This document shows, piece after piece, positions 40,780 to 52,063 of a stretch of DNA of 64,000 bases. The stretch spans positions 61,605,850 through 61,669,849 of the forward strand of contig NC_087063.1 of the NCBI RefSeq assembly GCF_963678635.1, written 5' to 3'. The stretch comes from Symsagittifera roscoffensis (Eukaryota > Xenacoelomorpha > Acoela > Convolutidae). Both the position numbers and the translations under genes were made by a program. Position 1 is the first letter of the stretch. Every line of letters begins with the position of its first letter. Under the pieces are notes generated by a model. It saw nothing but the letters and a program-made list of their open reading frames with translations. It was not told the DNA's origin and did no database searches.

Positions 40780-41325
40780 TAGAGATTAACAAGACTGCTC
40801 GTATCAGGACGAATCCCTGAATATTCCAACTGCCTTTTAAAGTTTATGGAGCAGTAATAATCTAAAAAAAATTAACCGCAATAAAGTAAAATGAAATTTT
40901 TTTTCTAAAATTTGAAATTGTTTTTGAAAATCATCCCCCCACACGCCATATAAAGAACAAAAGGATAAATTTCGCTCGTTGTAACAAATCAATTATAGCA
41001 AATTATCTTCTTGCGATCAATTTGCAACAATTTCGAAGACGGATTAAATCTCCGCTTATACGTTAATAGCGCGAAATATATCGCGCGTTAATTGTCCCAA
41101 ATTGGCCGAAATGGCAATCTCTAAACCCCCATAACTTTACGAAAAACAATCACAGGTGAAATATCTTTTCAAACTTAAGCTCAGGATAACAAATTAAAGT
41201 ACCATTTGAATGATATACAAATTCCGTCAAAAATGGCTAGTTAAAAGTCGAAGTTTGACTGAAGAAAAAAACCCACCGCGAGCACAAATATTCCGTTACT
41301 TTCGCATCGAAAGTCGGAACAATAA
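40780..41325 (-). repeat. R2 interspersed repeat, copy A'
   Basis: The reverse complement matches 29715-30265 closely over about 550 bp, including CACCTGTGATTGTTTTTCGT, TTAACGCGCGATATATTTCG and TATGGCGTGTGGGGGGATGA. The terminal core is CAAGACTGCTCGTATCAGGA on the plus strand. Confidence 0.75.
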
Positions 41326-44300
41326 ACTTGATTGCCATTATACAGTTCAGTTGTTCTCATATGTTTACGATTGCGAATAGCAAGCGTTAGCAAATCCGAA
41401 TGTAGATTTTGTTAAGTTAACAAATAGTTTAACTAAATCAGTTGCATCACTTATGATGCCGACTTGCTCAATTTTATGAAAAATCAAGTTTATTTTTTGG
41501 GTAAGTACTAGTCACTACTGCGTAGCTTCAGATGAGACTTGAAACATTTAAAATTTTACAAATTTTTTTTATGATTTGATTTTCAAATGTCTTTAGTGGC
41601 ATATTTGCATAGATATCCTGTTTTTTGGAACAGATTTTATGAAAGTGTATTGGATTGGGTTTTTTTTATTTTATCTTTATGCGACACTTTGGAAAATGTT
41701 ATCAATTTTTTCAAAAAAATTTAGTTTTTGTCTCAAAAAGTCTTTCACCAATTTTCAAAAAAGGGGTATCAGTAGAAAAACCGCCTAAATTCTTAAGTGG
41801 CTGCACACTCCTTTGGTCTCTTTTTGCTTTACCCCTTTGTCTGCAACCTTCGAAAAAGCCTGTGGTGGAAATATTTGACTAATCTTTCGATTTTTTTTCG
41901 TTTTCTCAAAAACTAATGAAACAAATCTGAAGTTTTGGTTTCCAAGAATTGAGCGGATTTTAGAATGCTCCTCTTAAAAAACGGCTACATTCAAATTTTC
42001 TAAAAAACAAAACTATGGCCATCGGAATAGTCGATTTGTTGTTAAAATTTTTGACCAATTTTGGAATATTTTATAATTGTTTCTCGAAAACTGACTTCTC
42101 AAACTTGACGTTGTGGGTTCGAGGGAGATTACGAGTAGTGGAAAATTTTCCTGCACCAGCGGTTTCATCAAAACTTTTGCGTACAAAAAGCTATCGTCCT
42201 CGGAAAACTCAGTTTTCTAATGTTTTTTAGCATTTTTTCTAAACCTTATGATTATTACCAAAAAATACCTTCAACCCAATCATTTGGAAAATTGGTTTCA
42301 TTTTTAAAAAATGGGTCATATAAAGCTCATTCTCATACGCAACTACGCCCAAATTTCTTTGACACAAAGAGTTATGGCCCTCAATAAATTCAAAACAAGT
42401 TTTATGACTTTTCTTGATAATAAACCTGCATATTCTGATATCAAGGGTTTAATGAAAACAATACTTGGTTCAATACCTACCCATTTGAGCTGCCACTCCC
42501 ATTTTCGTTTCGAAAAAATTTTTATCTTTAAAATGGCAAAGTTTTAAAAAACGTTGACCGTTTTTTCAAAATTTTTCGACTTTTTTGAAAATGACACTGC
42601 AATTTCTCAAGTTTAAGTGTTCAATCGAGAAATCCGGTTTGGCAATCTTCTCTGTTCAAGCGGCCACAGATTAATTTATGCCAAAAAAATGAAAAGTTTT
42701 CGAACTTTTAACCGTTTAATTATAAACTTGAAATCTGAGATGAAGGGTTAAATAAAAAAATCCATTGCCAGAAGTTTCTTTCAAATATATCTTCTAGGTG
42801 AATTACCATTATCTAGAAATTTTTCATGCCTACTTAATTGAGAAGAAAACCAACTAAGGTTGTTGTCCAATTTTAAAGTTACGCATATCATCCCGCATCA
42901 GTATAACGAACTCAAAAATGGCAAACCCATGCTTTCAGCTTCAACTTGTTCCCTAGTTGACTTACTGAAACAAAAGAAAGTTTTTTAGCTAGTTTTTTCA
43001 ACATTTTTCAATAATGTTACGACTTGTGTTTTATTTTTGTCTTGTATTGAAAAAGCAGCAAAGCTCCGCTTGGCCTGTGTTTATCCATTTTCGGCAAATT
43101 TGACAAGGGTCTAATGACAGATGAAAAAAAAGTCCACGTTTTCGCAACTGAAAAATTTCACAACCACAAGGATTATCTTATAATACTTTAGTTTTTTGCT
43201 AACTTTATACTCAGCAACCATAATTTTCTTTCAGGCATTAGAGTTTCGAAGTTAAATTAAATTCAAAAACAAAAACAAAACACTTTTCTATCTCAATGGC
43301 AGTTTTTGTGCCTAAAAACTTTCTGGCTTCAGAAAGACGAAAACTGTTTTTGAGTCACCATGAATTTTAACTGAAAAGCATGTCAAAATTTTCCGCATTT
43401 AGACCATCCGAGGATTAAAATTTTTTTACATGCACAAAGTTTTCTTCCTATTAGCTGAAACTGCTTCGACGAGAAAAAAACTTTACTTTTCTGAAATAAA
43501 TCACGTGAAACCGCGGGTAAATTGATTAAGTTACTCGGAAATTTGAACCCATTGAAGGTTATTGACTTTTTTGGTTTTAATAAAACACTTGTATGTCAAT
43601 TCAGTCTTTTTTCTGCTCAAATTGGAGTTCATGAACTTGAGAAAAAACTACTAGGAGCCTGAATATAGTTTTGACACTTTTAGATTTCTGCTTGAAAAAA
43701 TATATTTTTTTGCCAGTGTCCAGAACAATTCTACTTGAAAAATAAAAGGAATTTTGAAAAATTATACCACATGATTTCTTGGTTTTTTGAAGTTATCATT
43801 GAAAGATAACTGACTCGGCTTTATTAATTATATCGCATGCGTAACTAACCCATCGGAAATGGAAATTTCTCAACACTTATGTTTATTGAAGCAATAAGAT
43901 TAGCTATAGTATAGCTGGTTACAGCTGAAAATAATTGGTTATAGCTGGTTATAGCTGGTTAATAATATAGGTGGTTTGAACATCAAGCAGCAAAAAGCGT
44001 TCGTTTGAACCACAAAAAGTTTTTCCGGGACTTTAATTTTAGCAATTAAATTTAGGTTTTTTTACCGTAACCGTAGTATTTATGGTAAAAAAAATTCTCG
44101 AAAATTTAGATTTAGAAATTTTACATTGCAGTTTGAATTAGGACTGAACTAGTGTCAATTATTGCATGTGGCATCTATGATGTATTTATATGGTACAATT
44201 TTGGCGCCTCTTAAAGAAAAAATTCCACTTATCATTGACCGGATTCATAAAGTTTGTTGTCTGATGATAAAGATCAACAGTCTTTTCAAAAATCGGAATA

Positions 44301-44869
44301 GTATCTTTTTTCGGGGTTAAGTTTCGAAGTTCTGAAGTTTTTGAAACTATGTCTTTAAAACACCAGTAACGAAAAAACTGTGCTTTTTGTGTTACAAAAT
44401 TATGCTTTTTCTCAAGACATAATTTAATGATCCGAAATTTTCGACAAAATTGGTTTGTTAGTGCTTGGGGAAAATTTTGAAAAGGGCGTGCTTTTTGAAA
44501 GATAGTGCTTTTTCTTTAAACTATTGCTAAGCAAAAATCCAAATACAAATTTTTTGAGGAATAAATGTTTTTTTTTGTAAAATTGAGAATTTTTTAAAGA
44601 TGACATCATCTTTTAAGATGCACTCTCTATGTGAATTATCTCGAAATAACGCGTTTTTAGACACAAAATGTTTTATTCTTCAAGGACTTTATACGTTCGG
44701 GGTATATTTTATTCAGACCAATAGTAAAAAAAATCTGGTTCCTCGGTGGATCAATTTCTTGCAATCGTTTGAGCACACCAATACAAAAACCTGCCACTAT
44801 TTTGGCTAAACTGCTCGTTTGATAAATTACACTCGTGGCGAAGTATCCCGCAGCAAAAAATTGTTCCAA
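41326..44869. other. AT-rich stretch without recognised genes
   Basis: Open frames are short and low-complexity. At 43904-43962 a small tandem of ATAGCTGGTT (three close copies) occurs. GTGGGTTCGAGGG at 42113-42125 is a lone B-box-like match. Confidence 0.4.
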
Positions 44870-45520
44870 GTTGAATTGAGACTGCTAATTGATTTTATAG
44901 TCTGGCAATATTTAGTTTATCAAAAAGTATTCGAGACCAATGAAATGGCAGTCGGAACACCCAGTGCTTTGCATTTATACAAGAAGTCTTGTTTCTTTAC
45001 TTGACAGAGCAGGCGGCGATTTGTTGTAAATAAAAATATAAAATTCACTTTTTGTGACGTTGATTATTTTTGAATCAAAATTAGTAGATATTGTGAAAAG
45101 TAGTCGGATAGTTCGAGAAATTGTCCTGTTATTTGTGCCTTTTTGTTATGATTTTCAGAGAAATATCCAAATAAAAGTTTTCGAGTTTTTGATTAACCGT
45201 TCTTGACAATTTTTTTATACCATTTCAAAGATATTGCTGTCCTTAGCTTCATCAGCTCCAAATTAAAAAGTTTTTCAACAATGTTTTTTTAATTCATGGA
45301 GATTTGAAAGCTTGGAGGTTGGATAATCAATACGCATTAATTACAACTTTTTTGTTAACGATTAGGGTGTGCGGTGAATTAAATCAATCCAAATTCAATT
45401 GAAGTAACTGGTTTCTAGATGGGAAATGCCAATTTAACCCTGAGGTTGACTAAGCAATAAACTGTGTGAAAATTTTGAAAACGTTCAATTTTTAATTCAA
45501 AACTTGAGAAGAATTACGAG
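44870..45520 (+). repeat. R2 interspersed repeat, two diverged copies
   Basis: The core GGCAGTCGGAACACCCAGTG then AGAAGTCTTGTTT lies at 44947-44996, and a second copy ends ACGAGCAGTCTTGTTG at 45517-45532. Between them are 'gatattgctgtccttagctt' and 'ggataatcaatacgcattaat' landmarks. Confidence 0.55.
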
Positions 45521-45532
45521 CAGTCTTGTTGT

Positions 45533-47139
45533 CTTTTTCTATTTCATCTGAACCTAAGTGGCAAAACTTTTTCAAAAAATTAGAAACCTCTTTTGATAGT
45601 CTGGCAACTTAAAAAAAAAACTTTTTACTTGCAGAGACAAATTAGAAACTAGTGGAAAGCTAGTGCAGAAACATGCAGAGTAACTGTTCGATGAATTTTT
45701 ATCTTTGTCATTTTTATTGAAAGATTTCAGATGTAGTACACCTGAATTTAAGTTGGTGTGAGAATTAATGAGATTGTACAAATTCATGATGTTACTACAA
45801 TAGATCCTGCTTTTGTATCAAGGGTAATCAGAAATAGCCTTACAGTTCTAATTTTATTTGAATTCGTTGAGAAGGAATTTTGCATAATTTATTTTTATGC
45901 AAATCAGGAAAAGAATTACGTGTAAAATAGAAAACTCGAGTTATGAGTTGAATCTTCAGTTGGTATAATCATTAAGTGTTAATGCATCGTTGACCTAATT
46001 GACAGCTTTTGGGTGACCGATCTTTTTTTTGCTTCGGGCTTGGAACTATGTCCAAATTTGGGCTAAAAATGCAACTGATACCATACAGCATGCATATACT
46101 TGACTGGCACTTCATGCCAGTATGTTTGCACAGTACGTGAATGAATTATTAGGGTGATAAAGTGGGGTTGAACAAAATCGGCAGGTACCTACCACGAACA
46201 GTACAGCCCCCTGTACCAGGTATGAGCTGTAGGTTTTTTCATTATTTGCTGCTTTTCTCTCATTTTTACTATTTTTTCTAATTCACTGCTGCTCTTTTTT
46301 TTGCTCTTTTTCAAACTATTTTTTGCTCTATAGTACTTGATAGAATTTTGATGTATTTTGCTCTCTCAATCTTGCCTTTTTAAAGCCGTCTTGAGCTCAT
46401 CCATATTGCCTTGAAACTCCAGTACTCGGTACTATTTCACTTTGCGGAGTATCAATAGAAGCACCTACTTTATGTACATTTTATATACTTCACCCCCTCA
46501 CTAATCCCCCAGTAGTACCGGCACATATACATACATGGTCCTTCAAAAGCCCCCTTCCACCCTAATCCATATATACCCTTGTACAGAAATAGACGGGACG
46601 AAAAAGATAAGATTTTATATGTTTTTGCTCCTCCATCATCCGAACAATCACTCATTCAAATAAATCTCTTTTTAACTATCAAGTAATTTTTTTGTATAAT
46701 CCTATACTCCCTATTCACCAAAAACACCAAGGGTAAGAACTTCACATTTCTTCATTTTATACCCATAGTTCAAGCATGAAGCAGGTTAATGAAAGTATCT
46801 GATTTTGATTTGAAATTTACAAGAACCCGGTATGACGAAAAAATTAATCCTACGAATTCCAGATTTGTAAACAACAATTCTGTACGCCTAGTTCAAATAT
46901 CGTGTGAGGGGGGGGGTGTTTTTGTGACTTCCAAATGATATAACAAAAAACAGATTAGTAAGAAAAAACATTAGTCATGGATGCATTCATGATCCCTTAT
47001 ATAAATTGCCTGTTCTTAAACTATTCGTACAGGCTTCCAATTGTAGTCTAACTTTCGACCATGTCTTTAGTTCTGACTTCATTAACTTAGAGCGTAATTT
47101 CACTGCCCGCCTCTTTGGAATTTTTGGAAGGCAAAAGGA
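45533..47139. other. AT-rich stretch; modestly GC-richer patch at 46480-46640
   Basis: On the minus strand 46470-46655 a short frame (GLGWKGAFEGPCMYMCRYYW) occurs but has no splice or family support. Nothing else gene-like. Confidence 0.3.
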
Positions 47140-47190
47140 AACAAGAAGACTGTTCGTATCATGGTGAATCCCGGAACGTTCGAAAAAATA
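47140..47190 (-). repeat. R2 terminal core fragment
   Basis: AAGAAGACTGTTCGTATCAT then GGTGAATCCCGGAACGTTCG corresponds to the inverted R2 end. Only the terminal ~50 bp is clear. Confidence 0.45.
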
Positions 47191-47514
47191 TAATTTGATA
47201 TTTGCTGTTGTCAAATATGCTCATAAAGAATCACACTCGAATAGCCCACATAATAACTAGTGCTCTGACTTTCGAGGAAAGAGAAAAAATAATTTATGCT
47301 TTTGGTGGTTAATTTCATTCAAACCAATCTCGATTTTTTGTGTGTAATAGTGGTTGACATAATTGTTTATTCGATCAAAAAAATTTTAAAATTCAAAACT
47401 AAAACGTGATTTGTTTTTGTAAAAATATGAAACTAATCGGAAATTTCATTATTGCTAATTTGATTTTTTGTTGAAAATTCATCAGTTTTTATTTTATGAA
47501 TGCACTTTAGATGA

Positions 47515-47800
47515 TAAATGGGAGGATTTAGGGCGGGGGGGGGGGGCACGGCGGACACGCCTTCAGGGCTTCGACCCACTCATCAACCAAAGGGTCCCCC
47601 TTTGGTTTTTTATGGCATCCACTTTAGGCCGACCAATCCTAAAGTTTTTCTACAGGTGCCTCCACCGCCAATACTCTAAATTCGAAGAGGAACGCGCTCC
47701 AAAAAAACTCCATTTTTCAGTTGAAAACTTCCAAAAAGTGCCCAAAAACGGCTTTTTTGACCTATATTTTTCGACCTATACCTAAAAAGCAACTTGGAAT
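47515..47800 (-). mobile_element. hAT-like MITE, copy 7
   Basis: The plus strand starts GGGAGGATTTAGGGCGGGGG, then CTTCAGGGCTTCGACCCACT, AAAGGGTCCCCCTTTGG, TTAGGCCGACCAATCCTAAA and 'aacgcgctccaaaaaaactcc', the inverted order of copy 2. Ends are eroded. Confidence 0.6.
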
Positions 47801-48990
47801 TAAAAAAATTTCTTGCTTGAATAACTTGCATTGGAAAACTAGCTTTTCGCAAGAAGATTTGGCCAAGAAACAATTGGAATTTTTTCGAGGTCATCGCTCA
47901 AATAGCTTGCTTTGAAATTTTTTTTTCGCAATTGTTTCGGACTAAGAAACAAATGGAAAGTTTTGAAGTTTAAGGTACTTGAAAATTGGGCCAACTGATT
48001 TGCTCTGGAACAATTTGAAGTTTTCAAAATTTTATTGCTTACATAGGAAAAGTTCAAATTTTCGCAAATGATTCGCTCTATGAAATAACTTGAATTAATA
48101 CAAATTTTCATAGCTTCTTACATTTTATAAAGTTTGAAGTTTCCTTGCTCAAAAAACTTCAATATTTTTGCAAAAAAATTCAGTCTAAGAACCAGCTTAA
48201 AAGTTTTCAAAGTTTCATAGCTCGAATAGCTGGCTAAGAACATTTTCAAGTTTTCGCGAATGGATTCGGTCTATAAAATAACTTGAAATTTTTTAGGTTT
48301 CATAGCTGGATTAGCTTGCTTAGAAAATTTTAAAATTGAATTAACTTGAAATATTTTTAGTTTTATGGCTTGAATTGTTTCATTAGTAAAAGTTTTTGAC
48401 ATCCGATTTCCTTTTAGAAATAACTTGAGTCATATTACAGCTTCATAGCTCGCTTAGAAAACGTTCAATTAGGAATCGTTCTGGTCTGAAATAACCTAAA
48501 ATTGTTTAAGTTTCACAGCAGCTCAAAATTCTTGCTCAAAAATGAGTTGATTTCGTGCTTACTGATTCGCTCTCTGTAAAAACTTGATTTCGTTCAAAAT
48601 TTCATCGCTTGAAACGCTAGCTAAGAAAAACCTACTTTTCGCGAACTGATTCCCTTTACGAAACAAATTGCAACTTTTGAAAACTTCACAGCTTGAATAG
48701 CTTGCTTAGAAAACTTACACTTTTCGCAAAGCGACCAGCGATAAGAAATAACTTGACATATAATCAAGTTTCATAGCTTGAAAAACTTGCTTAAAAAACC
48801 CTGACTTTTCACAAACATATTTGATCTATGAAATAATATAAATATAATATTATAACGTTTCAAAGTTTCATAGCTTGACTAGTTTGCTTTGGAAAACGTA
48901 AAATTTTCTTGAACCGATTCGGCCTTTTGAAAAAAATTCACGACCTGGCTTAACTTGAAATCGTCCTAGGTTTTTTTGATTGAGCGGCTT
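47790..48990. repeat. degenerate ~85-bp tandem array
   Basis: A unit built from TTTCATAGCTTGAATAGCTT, then GCTTAGAAAA, CTTTTCGCAAA, GATTCGCTCT and GAAATAACTTGAAA recurs about a dozen times. CATAGCT-type starts lie near 48224, 48301, 48604, 48690, 48770 and 48869, with typical spacing of about 78-97 bp. Copies are strongly diverged, so the array is old. Confidence 0.65.
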
Positions 48991-50091
48991 GATCAGAACA
49001 GTAACTTACTTTTTGCGAGTTGATGGAATATTGAAAGCGGGCTGGCTTGTAATTTTTAACCCATCTCATAACCTGTTTTTTGTCTTCACTTAGCTTTGTT
49101 TTATCAACCTAATTGAATTTCGAGTTTTTTGTTGATTCGATTGAGAATTGGGGTTTACAAAATGAGTTTTGAAGAAGTTTTGCTTCCATTTACTCTTTGC
49201 TCTCAATGGAACTCTTATATTGCAACGTCTTAAAAAAGATCCCCCAGACACTACTAGTCTGCGGTGAACAAATCTTTGAAGTGACTCTAGATCAGTGTCA
49301 CACGAAACAGGTTTTTCTTGGGCGTAGTTTCTGCTCAAAACTTGGAACAAATTTAAAAATTGACACAGAGCGAAGCTTACCTCAGCAAAAACAGGCAAGT
49401 AAACGACAAAAATTAGCTGTAAAAAAGAAATGCGAAAAAAAACGGTTGAAATAAACCTTGAAAATTTAAGCTACTGCTGTAGCGGATTCGAACTCACGAC
49501 CTAGCTGAACCTATCCAAATGCTGAATCGGGCAAGGCTTTTTTGCTGTTTTTGATGTGCTTCAAATTTTGGTCACGACTAAAAATTGCACGACGCTACAA
49601 AAAGTTTTCAATAGTGAGGTTTTGATGATTTCAAGTTTTTCGAAGAAAATTTCTCTTGAATATGATATCATGCTAATATGTTTTTTGTTTTGTTTTCAGC
49701 TTGTGTTAAACTTTGCTAATGTTTCGTTAATGGGTGAAAAAACAAAATTATGCTCAAGAACAATATAGATGTAGCAAATATAAAACCTTCAGTAAGTATG
49801 CGAATCTGTCATTTTAATATGCATTTTTATGAGATATTTTGTCAACCATAAAATGTCTAATCAGGCCAATAAAGCGCCCGTTTCCCTAATGGTAAGTCTT
49901 ATGCATGTCGGCCATAGTTTTGTCGCTCGCCGCAACCCTATAATTCCTCTGCCAGCGCCCCCTCACTGATGATTAACTGACAACAGTGATGCTGTTGTAT
50001 ATATTCACATCATCAGACATAGTCGATTATAGATGCCATTTCATTTTTCATTTTTCATTATTGGTTTTAAAATCGTGCAATCATCCAACAG
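48991..50091. other. intergenic stretch with tRNA-like patch and weak open frames
   Basis: Both strands of 49090-49450 are open for about 85-100 codons without recognised domains. A possible 5' exon of the 50-52 kb gene candidate may lie here, but none is convincing. Confidence 0.3.
49478..49550 (-). repeat. tRNA-like sequence with perfect B-box
   Basis: The minus strand carries GAGTTCGAATCC, a perfect B-box, preceded by TTGGATAGGTTCAGCTAGGTC, which resembles an anticodon and variable region. No proper acceptor stem or A-box was found, so it is a SINE or tRNA fragment. Confidence 0.35.
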
Positions 50092-50198
50092 GGCAAACAA
50101 CCGACACATCAGAAAGCCCGAGTGTACTAAATACAAGATTAAAAGATGGAAGAAAGAAGAAAAATATATTTAAAAAAACATTTGATTTGTTGAACCGG
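50092..50198 (+). CDS. candidate exon, unknown plus-strand gene
   Basis: Acceptor CAATCATCCAACAG/GGCAAA. Two bases complete a codon, then 35 codons (QTTDTSESPSVLNTRLKDGR and a Lys-rich part) to a weak donor CGG/GTTTAG in phase 0. The composition is coding-like against AT-rich flanks. No family recognised. A continuing frame would stop at 50204. Confidence 0.4.
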
Positions 50199-50367
50199 GT
50201 TTAGTCAATCGTCTTCATTTTCAGATCTTCAGACTTTTTTAGACCTCGGAGCTTCTACTTTACTTTCGCTCAGGGGAGATGTGATGTGTTGTAGCATAGT
50301 TATTACGTAATAAGTCAAAATGTTTAGCACCTTAATCTGATCGGTTCATGATCGGATGTTTGGCCAG

Positions 50368-50607
50368 TCAATCTATTCGCAGCGACGGAATGTGATTAGT
50401 TCGGAATTTGAGATATCCCCGCAAACACAACAGGAAAGCGGGTCGGTTGATAATGAGACCAAATACGGGCCATTTCCCTTCTCCTCCTCCTCTCAAAAGC
50501 CCGCCACCATAAGCGACCATATAGTAAACAAATTCCACGCTTGCGTAACAAACAGGCCCGCTGAAAATCAATACAGCAAGCATAATTCGGACTTGCAAGC
50601 TTTATAG
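50368..50607 (+). CDS. candidate terminal exon, unknown plus-strand gene
   Basis: Acceptor GTTTGGCCAG/TCAATC keeps phase 0 with the previous candidate exon across a 169-bp intron. It encodes SIYSQRRNVISSEFEISPQT, then QQESGSVDNETKYGPFPFSS, to TAG at 50605-50607. It is clearly richer in G+C than its flanks. An ATG at 50356 could also start it. If donor ATA/GTAAAC (about 50524) is used, it would be internal and join exons beyond the gap. Confidence 0.42.
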   Translation, partial: SIYSQRRNVISSEFEISPQTQQESGSVDNETKYGPFPFSSSSQKPATISDHIVNKFHACVTNRPAENQYSKHNSDLQAL

Positions 50608-50861
50608 ACTTTTATTTCTGAATCAAGTTGCTTTTTATTAGTGCGCTTTTTACTCCTTTTGTTCACCGAGTTAATAAGGTGAGCAGGCGAAAGTAATTTT
50701 TCATTACCATTTTGGCTTTTGCTTAATCTTTTCACCCTACCCGTTGATGATTATTTTATCAGCTAGTGAATCAATTTTTCAAGTTTTTTTAAGAATAACA
50801 AAATTGTTTTCAAACGATAGCTAGTTAGAAAATTGTTTAAACAACTTACAAAAACATATCT
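50608..50861. other. AT-rich stretch before the gap
   Basis: No gene seen. Confidence 0.4.
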
Positions 50862-51061
50862 NNNNNNNNNNNNNNNNNNNNNNNNNNNNNNNNNNNNNNN
50901 NNNNNNNNNNNNNNNNNNNNNNNNNNNNNNNNNNNNNNNNNNNNNNNNNNNNNNNNNNNNNNNNNNNNNNNNNNNNNNNNNNNNNNNNNNNNNNNNNNNN
51001 NNNNNNNNNNNNNNNNNNNNNNNNNNNNNNNNNNNNNNNNNNNNNNNNNNNNNNNNNNNNN
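50862..51061. other. assembly gap, 200 N
   Basis: Exactly 200 N. It interrupts the 50-52 kb gene candidate; frames drawn across it are meaningless. Confidence 0.98.
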
Positions 51062-51234
51062 AAGGACAAGCACGAAACTATCCGATGAAAAAAGATAGCG
51101 TGACGAACAGACGATGTACTTTATTTGAATCTACTCAAGGAGATAGCCATCAGGACCCATCTCAGCATAAGACATTCTTACAAACAAATATTGAACCACA
51201 CCTCTTGAAATCGTTTTCAAACCTCACATATATG
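51062..51234 (+). CDS. candidate exon after the gap, 5' end unseen
   Basis: The frame is open from the gap: ARNYPMKKDSVTNRRCTLFE, STQGDSHQDPSQHKTFLQTN, IEPHLLKSFSNLTYM, to a donor ATG/GTAACG in phase 0. Composition is coding-like. No family recognised. Confidence 0.4.
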
Positions 51235-51324
51235 GTAACGTGGTTGCGATGAGTAATTTTAACAATTCAACCGTCTTTTTAATTATTTGACTGCTTTTGC
51301 TGCGACTTCTCCCAATTTTCATAT

Positions 51325-51372
51325 AATTGGAACAGATTCTGGTACTTGCGCAGTAATCAGTTGCTCCTGTGT
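51325..51372 (+). repeat. R1 interspersed repeat, copy 4
   Basis: ATTGGAACAGATTCTGGTAC then TTGCGCAGTAATCAGTTGCT matches the R1 core with several changes. It lies in the intron proposed between 51234 and 51804. Confidence 0.55.
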
Positions 51373-51803
51373 CTGTAAGGGTTTCACCTAAAAATTATTT
51401 GAATTTACGCCAAATTTATTTAGTTTAGAAAATTATCTGATGCCGGATCATTAATTTTCTGCAAAAAATGACAATGCGATAACTTATATCACTTATATCT
51501 GTCTCATTAAAAAGGTCAACTTTGATTCTGTTGCTGTTTCTTTCAAATATATATTTTTTTCTCATCGATAGCATAGGAGCAGCATAATTGAAATAAATTG
51601 ACAATAAAATATAAAAACATTATGTCGTCCAACGAGCTTTTCAGCTTTCTTTAACTATCTTTAAAAATATTCATCGAATTGAAAATTTGGAAGCATTTTT
51701 TGGATACTAATATAGATACACCTTTTGAGACTGTATTCCAGGTAGCTTGAAGGTTCAAAGGATTAAATGATGGTAAGGTACCATATTAGACCCAGATCCT
51801 CAG

Positions 51804-51869
51804 CAGGGTATTCAACCTAACAAGCTTTTAGCCCAGGAAAAGTTACCTAGAATTAAAGACGATAACTAG
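51804..51869 (+). CDS. candidate terminal exon
   Basis: Acceptor CCAGATCCTCAG/CAGGGT in phase 0, then 21 codons (QGIQPNKLLAQEKLPRIKDD, N) to TAG. It is phase-compatible with the exon ending at 51234. It is short, so this is a proposal only. Another coding-like patch in a different frame follows to about 52063. Confidence 0.28.
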   Translation, partial: QGIQPNKLLAQEKLPRIKDDN

Positions 51870-52063
51870 ATTTAGATGCTGTGTTGTTCTGTGAATTAAG
51901 AAATGATCGATTCTTATCAGTTAGATCAAAGAAAAACGCCGGCCGGAGAAGCATGTTGAGATCAAAGAAACTTTGGGCTCATTCATCTAGTTTTGAATCC
52001 ATACTGTTTTTCAGGGAATGTTTTTTCACTTTTTATTCAAACGCAGTCCATGAAAATACGTGA

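Noticed and set aside
46470-46655. 61-codon minus-strand frame in a GC-richer patch
   Set aside because: No start or splice context and no family resemblance.
47790-48990. Possible CRISPR-like array
   Set aside because: Units are contiguous and degenerate with no unique spacers, and the DNA is animal.
49090-49454. Open frames on both strands (102 and 85 codons)
   Set aside because: No domain, no splice pairing and equal openness of both strands; not enough to call a gene.
50821-51252. Long frame joining sequence on both sides of the second gap
   Set aside because: Only the part after the gap is considered; phase across 200 arbitrary N is meaningless.
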